Origin: Bombyx mori
Lineage: Eukaryota; Arthropoda; Insecta; Lepidoptera; Bombycidae
NCBI RefSeq assembly: GCF_030269925.1
Contig: NC_085126.1
Span: 6,574,501-6,638,500, forward strand
Length of the DNA: 64,000 bases
Direction of reading: 5' to 3'
Below are positions 47,401 to 56,906 of the stretch, one piece after another. The notes beneath the pieces are model-generated. The model ran no database searches. It had not been told where the DNA came from and worked only from the letters and a program-made list of their open reading frames with translations. How positions within the stretch are numbered: the first letter of the stretch is position 1; each line of letters begins with the position of its first letter. A program made the translations under genes and the position numbers.

Positions 47401-49232
47401 TTTTTTTTTGTCAGGTGGAAATCGCCGGACTTCCGCCCTTCACTGGGGATGGAGGGCGGGGCATGTCCGAATCGAACCGACTAAAACCTCCTGTCGCTCA
47501 ACAACCAGCATCCAAACCTCGCATGAGACAGAGCTCATGAAAAGGCAAAGAGGGGAAAGTGAAGTGTTTAGTGCGGAGCACATCTCTCCCATCACCCTCC
47601 CCCTCGGGATGCCGGACTGGCGGTCGTCGGCGCCACGACCACCAGCCCTCTCGGTCGGCAGGCTGTCCGAAGCCCACCTAGATGGCGCCGGTTAGAATGG
47701 TCTATCCTACGGAATACCCCGCTGGATCAGAACCAGGGTGGGTTGGGGATAGCCAGCCGGCCTTCCATCACCCGGATGCTCATACGTAAAACGTATGCAG
47801 AGCAGCTTGCACGACGTGTTCTTAGGCCCCCTTCGCCGGTCCCCAGACTGACATGTGAGGGAGACCCGAAACACTTAGAGGGCCAGGGCTTGGGCGAGAT
47901 TCGCCTCCCTGAACCCCGCTCGACGGGGGCGGGCCTGTGCATCTCTCACGCGGCCCGCCGCCTCCTTTTGCGAGATGGTGCACTCGCAGAAGTCGAGCAT
48001 CGCCTTCCACGACTCGTCGCAACCGAGCATCGATGCCAGAACACTCTGCAACGACAAGTCGTTTCCTATTTTTGCGACGAGGACACGCCGCCACCCCTCC
48101 CATGCGGGGCAGGCGACGAGCGTATGCTTTGCCGTGTCCAAGTCGCAACCACAATGGTGGCACTCTGCCGTCGGCTCGGCTCCGATCGAGTATAGGAACT
48201 CACCGAAGCAACCATGCCCAGTGAGTACCTGCGTGAGCCGGAAAGTGAGGCGTCCTCTGTCACGATTCACCCAATTCACAAGAACCGGGCGAATCGCCTC
48301 GACGGTCCTACGACCAGCCGAAGGATCGGCCAGTCGCCTGGACCATGACTCCAGCACGGCCGCCGAGATTGGGCCCTCTGCGCTATGACCACACTGGGGC
48401 TGGGACGCGCCACGCCCCGGGCACGAAGGTTAGCTCGCTACTGATAGTCAGCGGCGAGCGCCTCCGCCTCCCTGACCCAAGGCGGCGTCCCAGCCAGTAC
48501 ACACGCTGCCTCGAAAGAGATGGTGCGATAAACACGGATGATCCTGACCGCGATGATGCGTTGCAGCCGTTGCAGCAACTTCGCTACCCCCACGGCCAGT
48601 GACTGGCCCCACGCGGGCGCCTCGTATAAGGCCATTGACCGCACCACCCCCGTATAGAGACGGCGCGTCACCTGATCAGGCCCCCCGATGTTGGGAAGAA
48701 GCCGGCTTAACGCGCCGGCCACCCCCAACAAACGAGGGACCAGGTTCTGAAAGTGAACACGGAAGGTCCAACGACTGTCCAGAATGAGGCCGAGGTACTT
48801 CAACTGCACCCCGACCCGATACGGACGCCTCCAACCACGATATGGGCATCGACAGGTGGCACTCTCCGGGGCCTGTGGAACCACATGGCTTTGGATTTAC
48901 TGAGTGTCACGTCGAGGCCCAATCTCCTGATTTTGCCGACGACATGCGCCACCCCAACGGTGGCAAGACGAACAAACTCAGCAAAAACCCCCCCGGGACA
49001 CGACCAGCGTGTCGTCTGCGTAACAGATTACGCTTAGGCCCGGGAGGAGGGCACCTCTCAGTACCCAGTCATACCCGATATTTCACAAAAGGGGGCCGAG
49101 CACCGACCACTGTGGAACATCGCGCACGACCGGGAGCCTGTGCACGATCCCACCGTGTCCAGTACACGTGACCGATCTGTCCTCCAAGTAGGAAGCCACC
49201 AGTCGGCGGCACTCCGTGTCTTGCCAGGGGCA
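47401..49232 (-). pseudogene. R1-clade LINE, 5'-truncated, frameshifted
   Basis: Minus-strand readings in order: VICYADDTLVVS (reverse transcriptase catalytic box), LKYLGLILDSRWTFRVHFQN, GGPDQVTRRLYTGVVRSMAL, ISFEAACVLAGTPPWVREAE, and a C-terminal CX2CX8HX4C finger (CHHCGCDLDTAKHTLVAC). These are hallmarks of R1-clade non-LTR retrotransposons. Several frameshifts. A GC-rich 3' UTR ends in a T run at 47401-47410 (the A tail). Confidence 0.82.
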
Positions 49233-49454
49233 TTTTTTTAAATAAATGAACTGTTATTGCGGCATAACTATAATAGTTAGACATATGCTGTCGCGACACT
49301 TTTTGTAAATAATAATGTTTTCTACAAAGTCGTAGTACATTATTTTATTCTATCATCAATAGTTTTCGTAGGTACGCGACGTAAAGAATATTTTAGGATT
49401 TTTTTTTACACCTTGAGTTAAATTATTGGAATTTTAGTAAGGATACCTAATTTT

Positions 49455-49607
49455 TTTCAAAAAAGATTATAGCCTATGTCACTCGGGAATAGTGAAGCTT
49501 CCAAACAGTGAAAGAATTTTTCAAATCGGCTTAGTAGTTTCGGAGCCTATTGAATACAAACAAACAAACAAATCTTTCCTCTTTATAATATTAAGTATAA
49601 GTATAGA
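49455..49607 (-). mobile_element. Helitron family K fragment
   Basis: Shares AATTTTTCAAATCGG, TAGTTTCGGAGCCTATT and AACAAACAAACAAATC with 14725-14937; retains the AGTATAGA|T end. Confidence 0.65.
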
Positions 49608-49789
49608 TATTATTTATTACAAATAATAAAAACGCGGACTTAGGCGGCGGTTTTTATTTGAACCAGTTCTAAACTATAAACTAAAATTCTATGAAAAATT
49701 ACCCATATTTATCTATAATACGAAATGATATTAATTTATTTTTCGTAGTTTACTTCCTTCTTGCGTCGATAATCCTCAGTGCTGAGGGT

Positions 49790-50395
49790 CGTGGCCTCCT
49801 CTAATAACTTTCTCCTGCATCATCTTGCGCCATTACTGCCTGTCCTCGGCTGTGTGGATAGCAACGTGGACTGAGATATTGAGAGTGGAGCGTATTTGGT
49901 CCGACCGGCGCATTGGATTTCTGCCTCTGTGCCTTCTCCCGCATACCTTGCCTGTCACCAGCAGCTTTTCCAGATTGTCACCTCTCTTTCTGGCGATATG
50001 TCCAAAGATCTCGAAACTTCTCCGCGCGCATGTAGTCCTGAGGCGCATTGGAATCTTGAGCTCGGTAAGAATGGATTCGTTGGTTGTGTTCTGTCCAACG
50101 AATCCCGAGCATTTTCTTCCAGCACCACATCTCAAACGCGTCGATACGTTGGCGATCGGCTTTCTTGAGGGTCCAAGTCTCTGCACCGTAGAGAAAAATG
50201 GAAAAGACGAGGGAGGTGACGAGCTGCTTTTTGGTATTCCTCGAGATGTTTCTGTCCGCCCAAACACGGTCCATTTGGGACATAGCTCTCTTTGCCATAC
50301 TGATTCGCCTTCTGAGATCCTTTTCGGAGGATCCATTACTAGGTATGACGGAGCCCAGATAAATGAAATCCTCTACGACTTCCAGGTTTAGCTTA
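49790..50395 (-). pseudogene. RTE-clade LINE ORF2 C-terminus
   Basis: Minus-strand readings AKRAMSQMDRVWADRNISRN, LVFSIFLYGAETWTLKKADR, FEMWCWKKMLGIRWTEH, then, after a frameshift, TNESILTELKIPMRL and FGHIARKRGDNLEKLLVTGK. This is the standard C-terminal region of lepidopteran RTE LINEs. 5'-truncated. Confidence 0.85.
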
Positions 50396-50984
50396 TTCGT
50401 AGTTTAATAAGTTATTATTGTTAGTAGTATTATTTACTAGTCGAAATATAAATTTTTAATTATCTTATGATGAGAATCTTATATTAATGAGAAAGATATT
50501 GAACAAAAATAGTTTCGTTCTAATAAATTAGCATAGTAATAGTACAGTGAACTAGCAATTTATTTTAGTGATTCTGAATTTAAACAAACATATTGATGAG
50601 AAGAATTCATTTTTACTTTGCAAATTTGTAAATACACGCTCTGTAGCAATGTATGGACATATAATAATATGAAGAAACAATAATAGCATCTACAAATACA
50701 TAATTATGTACTACGTGGTACTACATTTACTAAAATTAATACAACATTTATTAATTAAATTAATGAAATTGTGGTTTTAAAGTTTTAGGGGTGTATAAAA
50801 AATGGGGGGCGCTGAAAAATAATTGATTTTCAAAGGGGGCGGTAAAAGAAATAAGTTTGATCATCACTGCTTTAAACAATAAAGTCATGAAAGTTTTGCA
50901 ATCTTAAAGGGAAAATAGGTAGTCGGCAGAATTGCACAGTTTTGATTGAAAATTGAACAAGTAATCTTTTGTTAATTTGATCTT

Positions 50985-51232
50985 GTTTTTTTTTTATTAC
51001 CAGATGGGTGGAAAAGCTCACAGCCCACCTGGTCTTAAGTGGTTACTGGAGCCCATAGACATCTATGACGTAAATGCGCCACCCACCTTGAGATATAAGT
51101 TCTAAGGTCTCAAGTATAGTTACAGTGGCTGCCCCACCCTTCAAACCGAAACGCATTACTACTTCACGGCAGAAATAGGCAGGTGGTGGTACCTACCCAC
51201 GCGGACTCACAAGAGGTCCTACCACCAGTAAA
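50985..51232 (-). mobile_element. Bm1 SINE
   Basis: Reverse copy: TTTTTTATTACCAGATGGGTG to GGTCCTACCACCAGTA. Confidence 0.82.
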
Positions 51233-51253
51233 AATTTATTTATTGTGGTACGG

Positions 51254-51447
51254 TTTTTTTTTCCTACCTATGCTGATAGCCTTGATCAGTTTCTCCTTGA
51301 CGTGTAGGTGAGCTCACGGGGCTCAAACCGGGAGTGTTGCTAACACTGGCCCTAACAAGAGTAGTGCTTTGCAGCATTTACCACTGGATCGGAAACGCGA
51401 CCCACTGAGAAGATCCTTCGAGAAACTCAGTGGGCTGTGTCTATGGG
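51254..51447 (-). mobile_element. LINE family B 3' tail with target duplication
   Basis: T run and TTCCTACCTATGCTGATAGC to GTGGGCTGTGTCTATGGGAC. The flanks repeat tgtggtacggt (about 51244-51254 and 51448-51458), an 11-bp target duplication that fixes both ends. Confidence 0.82.
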
Positions 51448-51458
51448 ACTGTGGTACG

Positions 51459-52009
51459 GTATTTAAGTACGAACACATATAAAAAAGCCTCAAAATTAAA
51501 TTTGTCTACTGTGACTGGTAGGTGGCACAATTCTGACGCGAAACAGTGAGTTTTTCACTCTTTTTCAGAAACGGTATGCCACGGGGCAAATCGCATCTAT
51601 TAATAAAATGTATTGCAGTTTTCTTTTACTACAAGTTCATTTTTTTATTTAAAAAGTAACATTGTATTTTGAATATATTACCTTTGGTCAACCAGATCTT
51701 CAGCATAAAACATGTGATAGAAGAATATATGGCATTTACTACCATTACACTATATAATCATTATTACTTATTATAGCTGATAAATACAGTACCAGGCAAT
51801 AAATATTGCACATAGATATTTAGAAAGAGACAGTCAACTGATTTTGTTTTTGTTGTAGAACGTTACCTGTGTACGACGAAACACTAACGATCCGGTATCC
51901 ATGGAGACTAAATGTCCTTTTAGGTAATGTGCGACAGATATAACGCTTTACGAAGCAAAAATTAACCGTCTCTTTCCCACGGTCGATGTGCAATATTTAT
52001 CGTCGGGTA
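51459..52009. other. Intergenic AT-rich sequence
   Basis: No recognisable feature. Confidence 0.5.
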
Positions 52010-52240
52010 CTGTAACACCTTGTGAGCCTGCACGGGTAAATACAACCACCCTGCCTATTACTGCGTTACGGTTTGAAAGGTAATAGTTGTACTATAAAAT
52101 TGAGACTCAGAACTCAAGGTGGATAGCACATGTCTTAATGTGTGGTTGCTGCGTTTTTGTTGTTGATGTCTATGGGCCCCAGGAGCCACTTAACACCAGG
52201 AGGGCCGGGAGCTCTTCCACCCATCAAAGAAATAAAAAAT
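52010..52240 (+). mobile_element. Degenerate Bm1 SINE
   Basis: ACACCTTGTGAGCCTGCACGG, CCACCCTGCCTATTACTGCG and CACTTAACACCAGGAGGGCC retain the order, with insertions. Confidence 0.6.
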
Positions 52241-52515
52241 AAATTAGTTTTTAGATACACTTAACAGTTATAGAACATGGATCGACATCTTGTTAAGATA
52301 TCCACAAATACGTTTGCCGCGATTCTTGTAATGCGATTTTGCAATTGCTGCGTTTGCTGTAAGTGGGGCAGTTTTGCGATGGAGCAACTGTGGTGCAACG
52401 AAATTCAGACTTACGACCTTGGGTATGAAGGTGGATATCGGCATTCACATCAAGGTGTCAAATTAATGATTGAAAGCGCTCAACTCTTCATCTTTTTATT
52501 ATGCTTTTATATAGA

Positions 52516-52955
52516 CTAGTGGTCCCCTGGTAGTCCAAATTCGACTATAACTAATGGAAATTATAAGTTTTGTACACTATTATGATTCTATTGTCAAGGT
52601 CTAATATACTTCTTTAATCACAGATTTCGTCAAGACTACACTTTAGACAAATATTAATAAAGAGAAAACAATATTTAATGTATTCTCAATTTGACAGACT
52701 ATAACTGACAGACTGCAAAGAAAAGTTTGACAATAAACAAATAATATGCATCGTGTGTGTGTCAAATACATGGTAGTGTGTGTAATGTTTTTTTTATTCA
52801 TTTAATGTATCTTTTATGCATTATTTTAAAAAAAAAATTAGCATTTTGCACTCCTTCTCTATATTCTGTATAAGTGTGGAAAATTTCATACTCCTCCGTC
52901 CGCGCAATTTTCGTAAAAAGGTATACAAAGTTTTTGCTTCACGCTTTTAAATAGA
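52516..52955 (-). mobile_element. Non-autonomous Helitron family E, diverged
   Basis: CTAGTGGTCCCCTGGTAGTCC ... TTTTGCTTCACGC ... AATAGA|T, 440 bp between A and T; collinear with 29483-29901. Confidence 0.78.
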
Positions 52956-53257
52956 TGTCCACTTGACAAAAGCAGGGCACTAAGCTCGTCTACCGCTTTA
53001 CGCTAAAAAGAAAGCACTTCTAACATTTAGAGCCCTGAATATTTCTGCGTTGATAATTGGCACTTAGCTTAATGGAATCTCCATTTAAGTTAATTAGTTC
53101 TACAAAGAGCCGATTAAATGCAGTCTGGTTTCGGGATGGATCGGTTTTAGACGAGATTACGAAGAATAGAGTTCCATTATGTTTAAATTATTCTAAGAGA
53201 TAAGGTATAATCTTGTGTTCCTTGTCTAAGCCACAGTAATAAAATACTCTTTTCATG
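52956..53257. other. Intergenic sequence
   Basis: Nothing recognisable. Confidence 0.5.
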
Positions 53258-53440
53258 TTTTTTTTTTATTGATTTGATGGGTGGGCGAACTCACAGCCCA
53301 CCTGGTGTTAAGTGGTTACTGGAGCCCATAGACATTTACGACGTAAATGCGCCACCCATCTTGAGATATTAGTTCTAAGGTCTTAAGTATAGTTACAACG
53401 GCTGCCCCACCCTTCAAACCTAAATGCATTACTGCTTCAG
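53258..53440 (-). mobile_element. Bm1 SINE, arm of an inverted pair
   Basis: Reverse copy from the T run to AATGCATTACTGCTTCA, joined directly to a plus-strand copy. Confidence 0.8.
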
Positions 53441-53566
53441 AGACCTTAGAATTTATATCTCAAGGTGGGTGGCGCATTTGCGTTGTGGATGTCTATGGCC
53501 TCCAGTAACCACTTAACACCAGGTGGGGTGTGAGCTCGTCCACCCATCTAAGCAAAAAAAAAGCAG
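53439..53566 (+). mobile_element. Bm1 SINE, second arm of an inverted pair
   Basis: GAGACCTTAGAATTTATATC to CCACCCATCTAAGCAAAAAAA. It pairs with about 53268-53385 as a long inverted repeat with a roughly 55-bp loop. Confidence 0.8.
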
Positions 53567-54441
53567 CTGCTGTATTGCCTGCAGATCCAATCTTCATTAA
53601 ATGGTTGTTCTACTCAAAAGAAAAGTTCTTAAGAACTTATAGTGCCGATTTGTGATCCCACATGGGAGTGTCTTAGATATCCAATTTTTATGGTGACGCA
53701 CTCATGGCTTCCGATTCGAAGTGCCTTCTTCAGTCGGCAGATCGATTTCATGACTAAATGTAGGAATTAACGTTCGCGTTGTGACATCTATGAATCGTAC
53801 TATTCATAGTAAGATAATTAAATGTGTCCTAACATTAATTAGCTAAGAATGATCACATTGTTTCCCTAAACCCGTTTCAGTTTTAAATGAAAATCAAATT
53901 TCTATTGACCCGGCTCACAATAGAAATCCATAAAATGATATTTCATTAACCTGTGTGTATGAAACCGGGATTAATTGCCGTGAAACTGCCTGCAGGGCTT
54001 ATTAAGTTAGTAATTGCAGTTGTTATGTTGTCGCTTTTGGTTATTTTTGCCCAAACAACTCTTTTAATATGCAACGTTATAATTAAATTTTAAATAAATC
54101 CACTAACAATTTCTTAAAGTATTCAAAACGTCAAATATAATAAAATAGAAAAGAAATAAATGTAAGATCAAGCTGTAAAAATAGATTTGTTGATAAAAAG
54201 TCTTCCATATAAAAATTAACCTAACTCTAATCGAGGTAAATATGTATATTAGCTATTTCAATCACGACGTTCAAGTGTCATATACCAATCGCTCGTTTGT
54301 AATCACGAAAAACTTTATAAACATTTGGAACGTCGGATAAAATAAAATAAAAAATCTATACATTTGGACGACACATCATTGAGCAGCCTCCGCATTTCTT
54401 AAAAAGCGTTTTTAAACATCAAGTACAATAATATTACATAA
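53567..54441. other. Intergenic AT-rich sequence
   Basis: No coding or repeat feature recognised. Confidence 0.5.
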
Positions 54442-54501
54442 CTAGCCGTACTCGCCCTAATTATAAGCGTAAACAATAAATGATTATATTATTATTTATT
54501 A
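54442..54501 (-). mobile_element. Helitron 3'-terminus fragment
   Basis: CTAGCCGTACTCGCCC is a partial second copy of the family-F 3' end, 60 bp from the complete one. Confidence 0.55.
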
Positions 54502-54719
54502 CTAGCTGTACTCGCCCGCTTCGCTGGGCATTTAAAATTAAGATTATTATTTATTGTCATTATTATTAGGGAGTCCAACACTGATATAAATATTAGCCTA
54601 TCCATTAAGTACATGTATTTTCTACATGGATACCAAGTTTCAAGTCAATCGGACGCATAGTTCAGTAGTTATAACGGAACATCCGTAAAAACCACTGTAG
54701 ATTTATATATTAGTATAGA
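54502..54719 (-). mobile_element. Non-autonomous Helitron family F
   Basis: Minus-strand A|TCTATACTAATATAT ... GCCCAGCGAAGCGGGC hairpin, ACAGCTAG|T; 218 bp. Confidence 0.85.
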
Positions 54720-55284
54720 TAACTCATCAAATCTCGATCGCTGTTAAGTTCAGCCGGCAATCGGTTTCATTTTACGTAATACCAACTCAGCCACATTCAG
54801 TAGCTGTTCAGTTAATGTTGATCGGAACGTGTTGACATAGCAAATGCCGTAACGTTAGATTTATAATTGCAACGCGGGCCTTATATTCGATGAACTTGAA
54901 CTGTATTATTTGTGGATCAAGGCCTAATATTGAACGATCACTCAGGCAGCAGCGTAAATATCTTGATACTTCATAAAATTTCAATTTTATAGGAAAACAT
55001 TTGCGCCATATTAGAAAGATTCCTGCGGATGGCGAAAATTTACCAATTCCATGTCCAGAGCTGTTATTTTTGATCGGAGATTGACTTTCGGGCCACCGGG
55101 TTGATCTTCGTTGAGGAGTTCTCGCTTGGATTTCTTATCAGTTGGAGCAAACAGCATTGTCTAAAACGTAGAATCTGGCATTGAACGTGCAAGCACTCAC
55201 AGAGTGACACCTGTTACACATTACTGAATATTAGAAAGGTTGATCACTGTCCGAAGATCAATACATGTGTGTGTAAAGTTAACA
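54720..55284. other. Intergenic sequence
   Basis: Nothing recognisable. Confidence 0.5.
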
Positions 55285-55860
55285 TCAGGAAGGGCGTATT
55301 GCAAATCCGTCCGAGTATGTACCACTACCCTGTCTATTTCTGCAGCGAAGCAATCATGCATTCCAGCTTAAAGAGTGGGACAGCCGTTATATTATACAAT
55401 TGAGAATTAGACCACATGTTTCAAGGTCTTTTTTTATTGCCCTTGTAGGCATATGAGATACGGCCCACCTGATGGAGAGTGGTTACCGTAGCCCATGGAC
55501 TTCAGCAATGCCAGGGGCAGAGCCAAGCCGCCGCCTACCGCTTAATACCCCCCACAAGCCTCGTTTGAAGAAGGACATGTCATAGCGCTCAAGAAACACC
55601 GTGGAGGAGAGCTCATTCCAAAAAAGATCTCTGGAAATGCACTGTGGATGAACGCAGTGGCTTCAGCTAGTATGAATAAGCTCTACTCCGGTTGCGGGCG
55701 GTGCGATGGTAAAAAAGAGATGATGGTATCAAAATGAGATGACGGTATCATGGGTAAGTGGCGGCGCTTATATTCTGATGTTATTGTACTTGGTATCATT
55801 TAACAACAGATGGGTTGAGAGCTCGTTCGCCTATCCATTCATAAAACGTAATAAATTCTG
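55285..55860 (+). mobile_element. Degenerate Bm1, interrupted by LINE tail
   Basis: The left part (55285-55430) has CACTACCCTGTCTATTTCTGC and AAGAGTGGGACAGCCG. The right part (from about 55750) has GGGTAAGTGGCGGCGC and GAGCTCGTTCGCC. A family-C LINE tail lies between. Confidence 0.6.
55431..55745 (-). mobile_element. LINE 3'-tail family C, long copy
   Basis: TTTTTTTATTGCCCTTGTAGG through GAAACACCGTGGAGGAGAGC; collinear with 23337-23675, with a small internal deletion. Confidence 0.78.
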
Positions 55861-56534
55861 GATGATTTCAAATTGAATTCTAAAGCAATCTTGTTTTTTC
55901 AAAATGAAGGGAACATCTCATTACTAAATTTCTTTCACTAAACTTATATTCATATTATTCTTGTATTCTTCTACCCACTCATTTAAAGCTTTCCTTCGTT
56001 AAGAACGGTTAGCTGGTAGAAAACTCAATTGTTGAGTTAAGCTCGCCATTTTTTATATCTTACGCAATTACTGTAATATTAACTGTGTGTACAATAAAGA
56101 ATAAAGAATAAAGAATTCTTGGCTAATTAATACGTATACCTACATCACGAGTCCTTGTGGGATTGAAGAGTGAAAGTTACCGGAGGAATCAATCACTCAA
56201 GTTACCCGAACTCATTTATCAATAGCACCAAGTATTTTCTTTTAACGTAATAAATTTGGAGATGCGTGAGTTTGTTATTATAGTGATTATTGGAGAGACG
56301 AGATCACGGCTCGGCTAGTGTTGAGTGGTTTCTAAATTTCATAGATATCACAGCGCGAATTCAATCTCTCATCTCGACTGCTATTTCGTACGAAAGGCTG
56401 CGACAGATTCTCTCACAATCTGTCACCAGCGGAATAAAGAGGCGTCAAAATTCATGCTTCTGGGGATTTTGTTAGCTACCTCATATTATAATCAGCCCCA
56501 TACTACTGGTGAATTTTGCATAGGTGACTTTTTT
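55861..56534. other. Intergenic AT-rich sequence
   Basis: A short AATAAAGAATAAAGAATAA run at about 56093. Otherwise nothing. Confidence 0.45.
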
Positions 56535-56647
56535 TTTTATTTTATTTTTATTGCTTAGATGTGTGAACGAGCTCACAGCCCACCTGGTGTTAAGTGGTTA
56601 CTGGAGCCCATAGACATCTACAACGTAAATGCGCCACACACCTTGAG

Positions 56648-56681
<34 letters not shown>

Positions 56682-56695
56682 ATTGAAAGTTTACT

Positions 56696-56906
56696 GGTGG
56701 CCCGGAGGCCTTTCCAGTTTCACCAGGACAGGTGGGCGAGCAAAGGCTCAGCCAAGAGGGGTGGGATTTGCTAACAACTGCCCGAGCGCCTCCGAAGGAG
56801 ACCTAACAACTCAAGAGCAATTGTTTCGCGAATGAATCTACTACCGGATCGGAATCGCGACCCGCTGAGAAGATCCGGCGAGAAACTCAGCGGGCTGATG
56901 TTTGGT
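56696..56906 (-). promoter_or_regulatory. LINE 3' UTR with conserved stem-loop
   Basis: The minus strand holds CCCGCTGAG, a 16-nt loop, then CTCAGCGGG at about 56861-56894, between the ORF2 stop and the A tail. The same structure with an A-U in place of G-C is in family-B tails. It is a candidate recognition site for the reverse transcriptase. Confidence 0.6.

Larger units (their letters stand above)
45234..50869. mobile_element. hAT element swollen by nested insertions
   Basis: The ends CAGTCTTTCTCAAAG and TTTGATCATCACTG form imperfect terminal inverted repeats. Identical 8-bp flanks ctttaaac (45226-45233 and 50870-50877) are a perfect hAT-type target duplication. Subterminal GGGGGGCG-rich sequence occurs at both ends. 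No hAT transposase is recognised. The interior is filled by mariner, LINE and Helitron remnants. Confidence 0.85.

Noticed and set aside
47727..48602. Multiple overlapping frames on both strands in a GC-rich block
   Set aside because: Only the minus-strand R1-clade LINE readings match known proteins; the rest are shadows.
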